The notes below the pieces were generated by a model, which saw only the letters and a program-made list of their open reading frames with translations, ran no database searches and was not told the DNA's origin. Shown one piece after another: positions 1 through 6,158 of a stretch of DNA of 20,509 bases. The DNA is taken from the NCBI GenBank assembly GCA_050261415.1, contig JBLNDG010000019.1, forward strand, positions 1 to 20,509, read 5' to 3'. The DNA comes from JBLNDG01 sp050261415 (GTDB lineage: Bacteria > Bacillota > Clostridia > Lutisporales > Lutisporaceae). The number at the start of each line of letters is the position of its first letter. Position 1 is the stretch's first letter. The position numbers were made by a program, and so were the translations under genes.

Positions 1-116
1 TTTTTACATTTTTTATATTGACAAAACTTAGCAGGTCTTGCTGTTCGACTAATGGTTCCCACTACCAAGCCCATAGCGGACTTTCACCGCCAAGTTACTG
101 CCCATGTCGGGCGAAC
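1..116 (-). mobile_element. Group II intron (class C type), 5' fragment of domain I
   Basis: Read on the minus strand from 116 downward, the sequence starts GTTCGCCCGACATGGGC. It continues with GGTGAAAGTCC, then GGGAACCATTAG and CGAACAGCAAG. From memory this order matches the 5' end and domain I of bacterial class C group II introns such as the Oceanobacillus iheyensis intron (GTGTGCCCGGCATGGG, GGTGAGAGTCC, AACAGTTAGCC, GCAAGGGTGTCC). The 5' end lies just after a terminator hairpin (125-155), the known class C insertion preference. Likeness fades near position 30, where AT-rich sequence runs to the window edge, so this is probably a truncated remnant. No reverse transcriptase is visible. The position-2/3 bases (TT instead of TG) deviate from the usual GTGYG start. 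Confidence 0.7.
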
Positions 117-124
117 TATAATAC

Positions 125-155
125 AAAAGCACTGCATTCAAACGCAGTGCTTTTT
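125..155 (-). terminator. ssrA-type terminator hairpin, leftmost copy
   Basis: The stem AAGCACTGC/GCAGTGCTT closes a short loop and is followed on the minus strand by TTTTGTAT. It is nearly the same hairpin as the one downstream of ssrA (8429-8459), including the AAGCACTGC arm. Here it is fused on one side to group I intron remains and on the other to a group II intron 5' end. It probably began as an ssrA terminator. Confidence 0.75.
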
Positions 156-280
156 CTGTATCCGTTGTCTCCCTCCACATACCCCTCGGTATTGCCGTCG
201 CCTTATTGAAATCAGCTCTAAGCATCCATTGATTTCAACTACGCTACGGTTTCACCGATAAAGCCGGATTGTCACTTGCA
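156..280 (-). pseudogene. Gutted copy of the ssrA group I intron
   Basis: About 125 bp closely resemble the group I intron inside ssrA. The block 175-280 aligns with 8654-8758, and 156-174 aligns with the intron 3' tail near 8501-8519. Everything between is missing, including the P7 strands, P8 and P9, and so is the whole 5' end with P1 and the 5' splice site. The remnant starts inside the P2 stem (TGCAAG). It cannot splice. No ssrA exon sequence remains next to it except the terminator hairpin on its 3' side. It lies about 15 nt downstream of the hepT stop codon and so forms part of that operon's 3' untranslated region. Confidence 0.8.
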
Positions 281-294
281 GTTCAAACTCCTTT

Positions 295-699
295 TTATAA
301 CTTTAGAGTGTGTGCAGTGAACTCCTTGATATCATCAAGATTATTTTCTATGATTTTCTGTACAATATGAATATTAATATTCTTATAGTCATGAACAGCA
401 ATATTCCTAAACCCTACCATAGCTTTCAGTCTATTGCACAACTCTTTAGTAATAAATTCATTGGCCTGCAACAGGTCAAATGCATCCCTGCTATTCTGAG
501 GAATACCATAGGACTTCTCGGCTACAATATGCATTGCCATATCAATACATGCTTCAGCTGCTCTTTGAATATTCAATATAATTGAGTCCTGCTTTGTGAA
601 ATTATTCAGGTTTTCCGGATTTTCTTCATATTCTTCATGTATACGTTTTATGCACCTTTCTATTATAGCAGCCTTATTTATTATCACATCACTCTGCAT
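295..699 (-). CDS. hepT: HEPN-domain toxin of MntA/HepT type
   Basis: This 134-residue, mostly helical protein has the HEPN/HepT signature RNIAVHDY near residues 97-104, which fits the RX4HXY motif of the HepT ribonuclease-toxin family. In characterised members the Arg and His are catalytic and the Tyr is modified by the partner nucleotidyltransferase. Length is typical. The ATG at 699 follows AAAGGGG. The gene overlaps the end of the upstream mntA by 11 bp, so the two are translationally coupled, antitoxin first. The family role is a type VII-like toxin-antitoxin system, in which HepT cleaves RNA and MntA adenylylates it to silence it. The target here is unknown. An alternative is an older annotation as a DUF86 protein, which is the same family. 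Confidence 0.85.
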   Translation of the reverse strand: MQSDVIINKAAIIERCIKRIHEEYEENPENLNNFTKQDSIILNIQRAAEACIDMAMHIVAEKSYGIPQNSRDAFDLLQANEFITKELCNRLKAMVGFRNIAVHDYKNINIHIVQKIIENNLDDIKEFTAHTLKL

Positions 700-1084
700 A
701 TATTGTACCCCTTTCTCGAACTCTGTCCAGAATCTCTTTCCTCTCCTCGTTAAGCAAGCAGTATTCTTTGAAGGTTATTATCTGAAATTCATGCTTCTTT
801 TTCTCATCGGTTGAATATATGATTTTGCCTGTTCCAAGAATATTAGCTTTAAAAACGGTGGAAGCTTTGCTCATGTCAATTAAATCCACATCCCTGCCCA
901 ATATGCAGCCTAATTCTTGTGCTATTTCAAACACTTCATATTCACTCAGTTTTTTATCCGATAAAAAAGCAATATCAATATCGCTGTCTTCCCTCATTCT
1001 CCCGGATGCCGCCGAACCGAAAAGAATAATAATGAAAGCGGAGGCTCTTTCTATGAGTCTATTTTTTATTGCTTCCAAATCCAT
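689..1084 (-). CDS. mntA: MNT-family nucleotidyltransferase antitoxin
   Basis: This 131-residue minimal nucleotidyltransferase has the motif GSAASGRMREDSDIDIA near residues 23-39. That fits GSX10DXD, the catalytic signature of the Pol-beta-like MNT fold, with two metal-binding aspartates. A third acidic position is plausible in DVDLID near residue 65. In the MntA/HepT family the enzyme transfers AMP to the HEPN partner and blocks its RNase activity. The start ATG follows AGGTGA at a 7-nt spacing. It is the first gene of a two-gene unit with hepT. The active-site motif is complete, so the pair looks functional although it lies next to decayed mobile RNA. Confidence 0.86.
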   Translation of the reverse strand: MDLEAIKNRLIERASAFIIILFGSAASGRMREDSDIDIAFLSDKKLSEYEVFEIAQELGCILGRDVDLIDMSKASTVFKANILGTGKIIYSTDEKKKHEFQIITFKEYCLLNEERKEILDRVRERGTIYAE

Positions 1085-1178
1085 CTATATCACCTGTACT
1101 CTCAAATTTCAGTTAAAAATCACTTAATTATAACATACCAAACTAATTCTAATACAATGGGTATAAGGCTTATGTCCT

Positions 1179-1649
1179 TTACTCCATGTAATCTATATCA
1201 TTGTCCTGGCACCAGTCAATTGCTATTCCACTAAGTGCGTCTTCATAATAGCTGTACCATTTTTGTTCGATACCATACCTTTCCAGTACATATTTGAAGC
1301 GTCTGAAAGCTCCTTTACCTCTGATTGATGAATATAATGCATGAGAAATTCTGTCATCCCCAACAGAGCCACAGAACCCCTCCATAATGCTATATTCATT
1401 AATCTCCCATTTATCCGGCAGTTCAATGTACTTTTTCCAGTTAACAACAATATCACGTGCCTCACGCAAGGATTTTCTCTGCCAATCGGGGTATCGGAAA
1501 AAATCATCGTCTTCTTCTGAATCTTCAGCAATGGACAATTCCTCAGTACTACTCCCAATAATCTCATAAGTTTCCTTATTTAAAAACTGTTTATATTCAT
1601 CTGACTGCAACTGCATTTCACCAACCAGATCATTAATCTTTACCGGCAT
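1179..1649 (-). CDS. UPF0158 family protein
   Basis: This 156-residue soluble acidic protein resembles the UPF0158 family (function unknown). The match is an N-terminal segment typical of the family (MQLQSDEYKQFLNKETYE), an acidic stretch (AEDSEEDDDFF), and a C-terminal part ending in WYSYYEDALSGIAIDWCQD, where family members carry a similar WY...A..W pattern. There is no signal peptide or membrane segment. It is separated from mntA (about 95 bp) and from the SWIM-protein gene (about 55 bp), and all three units share orientation. The start ATG is preceded only by a weak AGAGATGA Shine-Dalgarno-like stretch. Its role is not known, and the neighbourhood suggests accessory cargo. Confidence 0.7.
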   Translation of the reverse strand: MPVKINDLVGEMQLQSDEYKQFLNKETYEIIGSSTEELSIAEDSEEDDDFFRYPDWQRKSLREARDIVVNWKKYIELPDKWEINEYSIMEGFCGSVGDDRISHALYSSIRGKGAFRRFKYVLERYGIEQKWYSYYEDALSGIAIDWCQDNDIDYME

Positions 1650-1704
1650 ATAATCATCTCTTTTTTCTTAATATAGTATTGAAGCTTTCTTAAACTGCTT
1701 TTAT

Positions 1705-3381
1705 TTATACTTTCGAAAGTTCATCCATAAATGCAGGTTTCTTAGCATATCTATTAAGAAGTAACTCTTTGATTTCCGTTGCTTGTTCTTTTCCACCGGC
1801 TTTTTTCAGACTTCGAATAATATCACATACCCTCTTATAGCCGCTCCTTGAGTTTGCACCTGCTGCAGACATCTCGATATACTTACGGAACAGCATATAT
1901 GCTTCATCATTGAATTCAGGAACAAGATACTTGTAAAAATACTCTATTGATGAAGGACTTTGTTTAACATACTCGAGCAGTTTATGTTTTTCCTCTTCCT
2001 CTATAAGAATACGGGTATATATGTCCTGATAAGTTTTCTTTTGAGCTTCCAGCGAATAAATAATTTTAGGATAGACAGAAGCCCATTCCCTTGAATCATA
2101 TGTGTTTTTCAGTTCTTTATAGTATTCATAATTTCCGCCCAGAATGAAATTTACGGCAATTTCCCGCTGCTCATCAAGCTTACCGGAAAGTTTAAATGCC
2201 CTATACCGGTATCCCTTCCACTGGTTTACCAGTCCATGTAGATTTTTATCCTGCTCCTCTCCCTCCAAGGCAAGCTTTATTACATAGTCATAATCCTTCT
2301 CCTTCATTGCATTTTCTATTGCCATTTTTCTGAAGCTGGAGTATTGAAGATTTTGCTCAATAAATTCCTGTGCATTTTTTTGTCCGCCATATTGTTCAAC
2401 CATGTGGTATCTGATTAGCTCAATCCTTTCAGCCAGGTATTTGCTGCTCCATGAATCTCCCTTTTCGTTTCTTATCATTAAAGAAGAGTAATTTTCCAAT
2501 TTTCTACGTAAAATCGGAGTATCTGCAAGTTCCGAACAGCTTCCAAGAAGATCCAGTCTCCAGTCAGGCCAGCCTTCATATAGACTGTTTGATGCCTCTG
2601 ACATCAGTTTATTGAAAATGCTTTCTTTGTCAACAGAACTTATTTCTTCATTCTCAATAATTTCACATATAAAATCAAAGCCCTGTTCGATTATTCCACC
2701 TATTATACCATCAGAATCATCTGCGCAACCAAGCAAATTCATCATTTCACGTATTACGCAAAGGGAGAGGTCTAAAGCATGCAGGATTCTGTTCTGCTCA
2801 AGCACGTCATAAGCCTTCTCCAGTACTTGCTCAGCACCTTTAACTGCCTCATATGTGCTTCCATAGGCAACAAACCCAGACCTGTCAGAACTCTTGCTTA
2901 TATATGTACGAATAAGTGCGATTGACTTTTTTATTTCGTCTTCATCATTTCCGATATCAAAATTTAATTCAATGCGTCGTTTTATTTCTCTATACTCCGA
3001 GGCAATATTGTATAAGAAATCCACAAGTTCATCCTTGGATCTGCAAGCAAGTATTTTCCTAATATCATGAGTTTTTTTCTTTTTTACAGAACTTTTCCTA
3101 ACAGAAGTCCTGCTTTTCATATCCCGCAAAGCCAGAAAAACTGCCGCCTGATGCTTGCAGTATTCTCCCATGTCATAGGGGCAATCGCATTGAGTATCTA
3201 TTATGTTCAGCTTATCGTCAAGTTCGACCTCTACAGTGTAGAACTCAGTACCCTCAACTTCTGCCTCATATATATTGTCATCTACCTCTTCCAATGAGGA
3301 TACACAGCCATTCTCATAATAGCTATAGCCCCTTGCGATTATTTTTTCTTCAATAAAGCCCTCAAAATCATTCAGGTTCAT
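1705..3381 (-). CDS. SWIM zinc-finger domain protein
   Basis: About 558 residues. Near residues 65-77 it reads CDCPYDMGEYCKH, which is CXCX7CXH, the SWIM zinc-binding motif. This follows a beta-rich stretch (FYTVEVELDDK) as in other SWIM proteins. The remaining 450 residues are helix-rich, with repeat-like patterns. No Walker motifs are seen, so this is not the SWIM-SNF2 helicase fusion. SWIM domains are predicted to bind DNA or protein, and the substrate is unknown here. The frame stays open to a GTG at 3390, but the ATG at 3381 is a better start because AAAGGGTGG lies at normal spacing before it. A plausible promoter lies about 80 nt upstream. The gene is followed by UPF0158 in the same direction. 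Confidence 0.75.
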   Translation of the reverse strand: MNLNDFEGFIEEKIIARGYSYYENGCVSSLEEVDDNIYEAEVEGTEFYTVEVELDDKLNIIDTQCDCPYDMGEYCKHQAAVFLALRDMKSRTSVRKSSVKKKKTHDIRKILACRSKDELVDFLYNIASEYREIKRRIELNFDIGNDEDEIKKSIALIRTYISKSSDRSGFVAYGSTYEAVKGAEQVLEKAYDVLEQNRILHALDLSLCVIREMMNLLGCADDSDGIIGGIIEQGFDFICEIIENEEISSVDKESIFNKLMSEASNSLYEGWPDWRLDLLGSCSELADTPILRRKLENYSSLMIRNEKGDSWSSKYLAERIELIRYHMVEQYGGQKNAQEFIEQNLQYSSFRKMAIENAMKEKDYDYVIKLALEGEEQDKNLHGLVNQWKGYRYRAFKLSGKLDEQREIAVNFILGGNYEYYKELKNTYDSREWASVYPKIIYSLEAQKKTYQDIYTRILIEEEEKHKLLEYVKQSPSSIEYFYKYLVPEFNDEAYMLFRKYIEMSAAGANSRSGYKRVCDIIRSLKKAGGKEQATEIKELLLNRYAKKPAFMDELSKV

Positions 3382-3461
3382 AATATCCACCCTTTGTGTT
3401 CTATGGCTGCACTTTTATCAGCATTGATATGTATAATTGTTCAAAAGTATTTGTTTCCCTG

Positions 3462-3490
3462 ATTATACCACAATATTACGGTCTTATACA
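3462..3490 (-). promoter_or_regulatory. Candidate sigma-A promoter of the SWIM-protein gene
   Basis: On the minus strand there is a perfect TATAAT (3467-3462) with TGTATA 17 nt upstream (3490-3485). It sits about 80 nt before the SWIM-protein start. The -35 match is weak, and the call relies mainly on the -10 box and spacing. Confidence 0.45.
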
Positions 3491-3518
3491 TAACAGAAAA
3501 TCTTCTGGCGCCATGTGT

Positions 3519-3548
3519 AAAAGCAGTAGGGATTGTCCCCGCTGCTTT
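3519..3548. terminator. Bidirectional terminator-like hairpin
   Basis: The inverted repeat AAAGCAG/CTGCTTT encloses a second GGG/CCC pairing and has A/T runs on both sides. It could end minus-strand transcripts that run through the ssrA-like remnant (3675-3979). It stands immediately upstream of the SWIM-gene promoter and may insulate that gene. Apart from this hairpin and the candidate promoter, nothing is visible between 3382 and 3587. Confidence 0.5.
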
Positions 3549-3622
3549 AAAAATGGTAGGTACTCAGAAGAGTTATTTAAGCAAACAAATTTCATATCAG
3601 ATTCATGTCAATATAAAAATAG

Positions 3623-3652
3623 AAAGTACTGCATTCTTAAATGCAATACTTT
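3623..3652 (-). terminator. ssrA-type terminator hairpin, middle copy
   Basis: The stem AAAGTACTGCATT/AATGCAATACTTT is the diverged counterpart of the ssrA terminator at 8429-8459. It lies at the same distance from the CCA-like end of the ssrA remnant. The flank on its far side (3588-3615) is identical over 28 nt to 8398-8425. Confidence 0.7.
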
Positions 3653-3674
3653 ATATGTAAACTCATATTATTTT

Positions 3675-3979
3675 TGGTGGAGGGGAATCGAACCCCTTCG
3701 GTCAGCTCGTAGGGGCCCCTTCCCCCTTACGACGGATACTGCGTATCCTGTCACCTCCTTTCGAAGAATGGCTATCGCATGCCAACTCTAGGGCCGCATC
3801 TTGGTCACAGCTTCGACCAGCGCAGTCAGTGATTTTACATTCCCTCCGCTGCACGCCCTCTGACAGGCATACAGCTTCAGCAGCTTCATAATGCGTCAAT
3901 TACCCAAAGCTTTGGCAGTGACATACCCTGCTAAATCACGCCCAATCCCAAGAAGGTGCGGGAACCCCGGGTTGAATGA
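3675..3979 (-). pseudogene. Diverged 3' half of a second ssrA (tmRNA) gene
   Basis: On the minus strand this block aligns with the real ssrA from just after the tag stop codons to the 3' CCA at roughly 80% identity by eye. It includes the GCATTATGAAGCTGC, GGGCGTGCAGCGG and CTGTGACCAAGATGC blocks and a T-arm GGGGTTCGATTCCCC ending in CCACCA. A pseudoknot strand pair is altered on both sides: GTCAG/CTGAC here against GCTTTTG/CAAAAGC in ssrA. This suggests descent from a once-functional tmRNA. It has no tag reading frame, no 5' half, no 3' acceptor strand (about 5 nt deleted after the T-stem), and about 95 nt inserted before the T-arm (3702-3796). It cannot be a working tmRNA. It directly follows the rsgI stop codon and so is probably transcribed as its 3' untranslated region. 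Confidence 0.8.
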
Positions 3980-4006
3980 GGTGGATACGCAACCTGTTAT
4001 AATTGC

Positions 4007-5239
4007 TTATTCAGTCTTATCTCCCTTTGCATCCGTTTCTCTTTTTCCATCAGAAGTCTGCTTCTCTGGTTCATTAGCACTGTCTGTTACATTTTCTTCT
4101 GGGTTTTTGGAATTCGTAGATGAATTGTCTTGTATGCTATTTTCAACATCTTTTGTACCCGTATTTGTCTCTATACTTCCATCACTTTTTTCTTCTATCA
4201 AATTAGGTTCTGCCACCCCAACTGCTCCGCTTCCTTCACTAGATACTTCTTCCAAGTTCTTATCCGTTACTTCAACTTTACCTTCATCTTTCTTTTCCTT
4301 ATCTTTTAGTATCCCCTCTTCATTTTTTTTCTCGTCAGTATTCTTATTATTCTTGTCACTTTTTAGTGGGTTATTAGTTTTATTGCTTCTTTCGCTCTGC
4401 TCTGGCTTGTTTTCTAAATGAGTAGATTCTTCTAATTGAACATCGTTATTTTCTAAGTGCTGATTTAAATTATCCAATACCTCATTTGTGTTCTCTGTCG
4501 ATATACCGTGTTTATTAATTAGCTCCAATAAATTTTTAATGGAATTTTCTTTTACTTCTTGTGTAGATATTGGTAAGCCATTATCTACTAAAGTTCTATA
4601 AAGCTTGTATTTATTTACTGTAAGTCCAAGTGCATGTGCTGCCTCCATTGTTTCCTTCCCATCAGCTGAAATCTGGACTTCAGCGTGTACTTCATTTCTG
4701 ACTAATGCTTCATCAATAATGGACCTAACTTTATCTTTATTTATTTGCTCATTAACATTTATAGGGACTATCGAGGTCGTAATCAGTCCTGTCTTGTTTT
4801 GATTCAGGAAGCCATAATTGACACTCTGAGCTATTATTAAGTTTATCGTTTCTTCCAATCGCTTACCCTTATATTCAATAGCACTAACTACCTTTTCACC
4901 ACTTTGGTTCAATGCAGTTAATCCAATGGTATATAATTCCTTGTTTACTTGCACCTCAACACTAGGATTTATATCTATTGCAACAACATATGCAGTTGAT
5001 TTGTCCGTTTTATCAAATATAAAAGGAGAGAATATCATAAATGCAATAACGCAAGCAATCACTGAGATTTTACTAAGATAACCAAAAATAGGAGCATTCC
5101 TTCTTTGTCTGATTACATTTCTTTCTCCGATTAAAGGTATTTGGCCTTTTGTCCGTTTTACATTCTGAAAGGTTCCGTCATCGCATAGGTACACTATATA
5201 TTGATCGGTTACCTTAATCACAACTCCCTCTTTATGCAT
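4007..5239 (-). CDS. rsgI: RsgI-family transmembrane anti-sigma-I factor
   Basis: About 410 residues. The N-terminal 50 residues form the cytoplasmic RsgI anti-sigma domain (HKEGVVIKVTDQYIVYLCDD). One membrane helix follows near residues 58-75 (ISVIACVIAFMIFSPFIF). The outer part starts with AIDINPSVEV; the Asn-Pro bond near residues 91-92 is where RsgI proteins of cellulolytic clostridia are reported to self-cleave. The last 150 residues are Lys/Glu/Asn/Ser-rich and probably disordered. There is no carbohydrate-binding or enzymatic module, unlike the polysaccharide-sensing RsgI set. A start at 5260 is also open, but AAAGGAGGGG lies inside that extension and points to the ATG at 5239. The gene follows sigI by 22 bp in one operon. 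Its mRNA runs directly into the ssrA remnant. Confidence 0.9.
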   Translation of the reverse strand: MHKEGVVIKVTDQYIVYLCDDGTFQNVKRTKGQIPLIGERNVIRQRRNAPIFGYLSKISVIACVIAFMIFSPFIFDKTDKSTAYVVAIDINPSVEVQVNKELYTIGLTALNQSGEKVVSAIEYKGKRLEETINLIIAQSVNYGFLNQNKTGLITTSIVPINVNEQINKDKVRSIIDEALVRNEVHAEVQISADGKETMEAAHALGLTVNKYKLYRTLVDNGLPISTQEVKENSIKNLLELINKHGISTENTNEVLDNLNQHLENNDVQLEESTHLENKPEQSERSNKTNNPLKSDKNNKNTDEKKNEEGILKDKEKKDEGKVEVTDKNLEEVSSEGSGAVGVAEPNLIEEKSDGSIETNTGTKDVENSIQDNSSTNSKNPEENVTDSANEPEKQTSDGKRETDAKGDKTE

Positions 5240-5261
5240 ATACCTGTCCCCTCCTTTCATG

Positions 5262-5963
5262 TTAAATTCTTATATATGCCGATAAATGCGTCCATTCCGG
5301 ATGAAGGTTAATTATTATCAGTGTCATTATATACTTTCGAAATCTTTCAACAGTCTTCTTTGGATATGTTGACCTTTTTAAAAATTCTGTTGTAGGAAAT
5401 CTCTTTTTCTTAGTCATTTCATAGACCATTTCCTCATCTTTAACAAACTCCAAAACCATTTTATCGATCATTTCCCGAGTATCTTTATGTTTAGGGCACG
5501 CTTCTTCCAATTCTTCAAAATTTATACCATATTGGTTTAGGATGCTATCCAATTCAAGAATTTCTTCTACTAACTCTTCTTTATATACAGTCTGCCAGTA
5601 ATATTGTACTGATTTCTCTACTTCAAAAGACGTTAATGCTGACTCTTCGTCAACTTGATCAATAGATATGTATCCAATATTTTTGTTATTACTTCGAAAG
5701 TAGTTGATTATATCCCTCTTGATTAGCAGATAGCTGAAACTCAAAAATTCCCTACCCATATCAGGTTCAAAAGTGTCAATAGAACGATTAAATGCTATTA
5801 GCCCAATACTTGCCACTTCATCGCTCCACGATATGTATCTTTTACATATATGACTGACTGCGTTTATAATGAAGGGTTTATGGCTGCTGATCAACTGTTG
5901 TCTGATTATCTCATTTCCTGTTTTAGCACTTACTATAGCAGTTAATAATTGAGCATATTCCAT
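5262..5963 (-). CDS. sigI: RNA polymerase sigma factor SigI
   Basis: About 233 residues. The N-terminal half is sigma-70 region 2: ISWSDEVASIGLIAFNRSID, followed by FEPDMGREFLSFSYLLIKRD and INYFR. The C-terminal half has no classical region 4 but carries a SigI-specific segment, with PTTEFLKRSTYPKKTVERFR near the end followed by YIMTLIIINLHPEW. SigI drives heat-shock genes in bacilli and polysaccharide-degradation genes in cellulosome-forming clostridia, and is held by the membrane protein RsgI encoded next. The ATG at 5984 is open, but GAGGGGTGA lies just before the ATG at 5963, so that is the likely start. Auto-activation is usual in the family, but I could not find a clear SigI-type promoter (CCCC / CGAA) upstream. 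Confidence 0.92.
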   Translation of the reverse strand: MEYAQLLTAIVSAKTGNEIIRQQLISSHKPFIINAVSHICKRYISWSDEVASIGLIAFNRSIDTFEPDMGREFLSFSYLLIKRDIINYFRSNNKNIGYISIDQVDEESALTSFEVEKSVQYYWQTVYKEELVEEILELDSILNQYGINFEELEEACPKHKDTREMIDKMVLEFVKDEEMVYEMTKKKRFPTTEFLKRSTYPKKTVERFRKYIMTLIIINLHPEWTHLSAYIRI

Positions 5964-6023
5964 AAAATCACCCCTCACAAACATATGTATATACTATCTC
6001 GTCATATTATGGTTACTACTTTA

Positions 6024-6048
6024 GAGTCACATATGTTGTCAATGACTC
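6024..6048. promoter_or_regulatory. Inverted repeat upstream of sigI
   Basis: GAGTCA and TGACTC are separated by 13 nt, about 60 nt before the sigI start. This could be a protein-binding operator in the sigI promoter region. It is a short match with no known factor assigned. Confidence 0.3.
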
Positions 6049-6071
6049 AGCTATATTACTGCAAAAGGATT

Positions 6072-6105
6072 ACTCCCCTTGTCTCGATATTAAGACAAGG
6101 GGAGT
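6072..6105 (-). terminator. Terminator of the stalk-domain protein gene
   Basis: A perfect 13-bp inverted repeat, ACTCCCCTTGTCT/AGACAAGGGGAGT, has an 8-nt loop and lies about 55 nt past the stop codon of the secreted-protein gene. The U tract is weak (CCTTTTG). It separates that gene from sigI. Confidence 0.75.
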
Positions 6106-6158
6106 TATAATCCAATTTAGTCTGGTAAAGTGCTATTAAGCTCTTATCTGACCCCGAG

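Noticed and set aside
1223..1567. 114-residue minus-strand frame over the UPF0158 gene
   Set aside because: It is an out-of-frame overlap of a better supported gene and has no ribosome binding site.
3675..3696. T-arm and CCACCA at the remnant end as an independent tRNA
   Set aside because: No matching 5' acceptor, D-arm or anticodon arm lies upstream, and the sequence there is tmRNA pseudoknot homology.
3702..3899. 65-residue minus-strand reading frame over the ssrA remnant
   Set aside because: It lies inside tmRNA-homologous sequence, has no ribosome binding site and resembles no protein.
5964..6071. TTGACA upstream of sigI as a sigma-A promoter
   Set aside because: The nearest -10-like box (CATAAT) is about 25 nt away, which is too far for a normal spacer.
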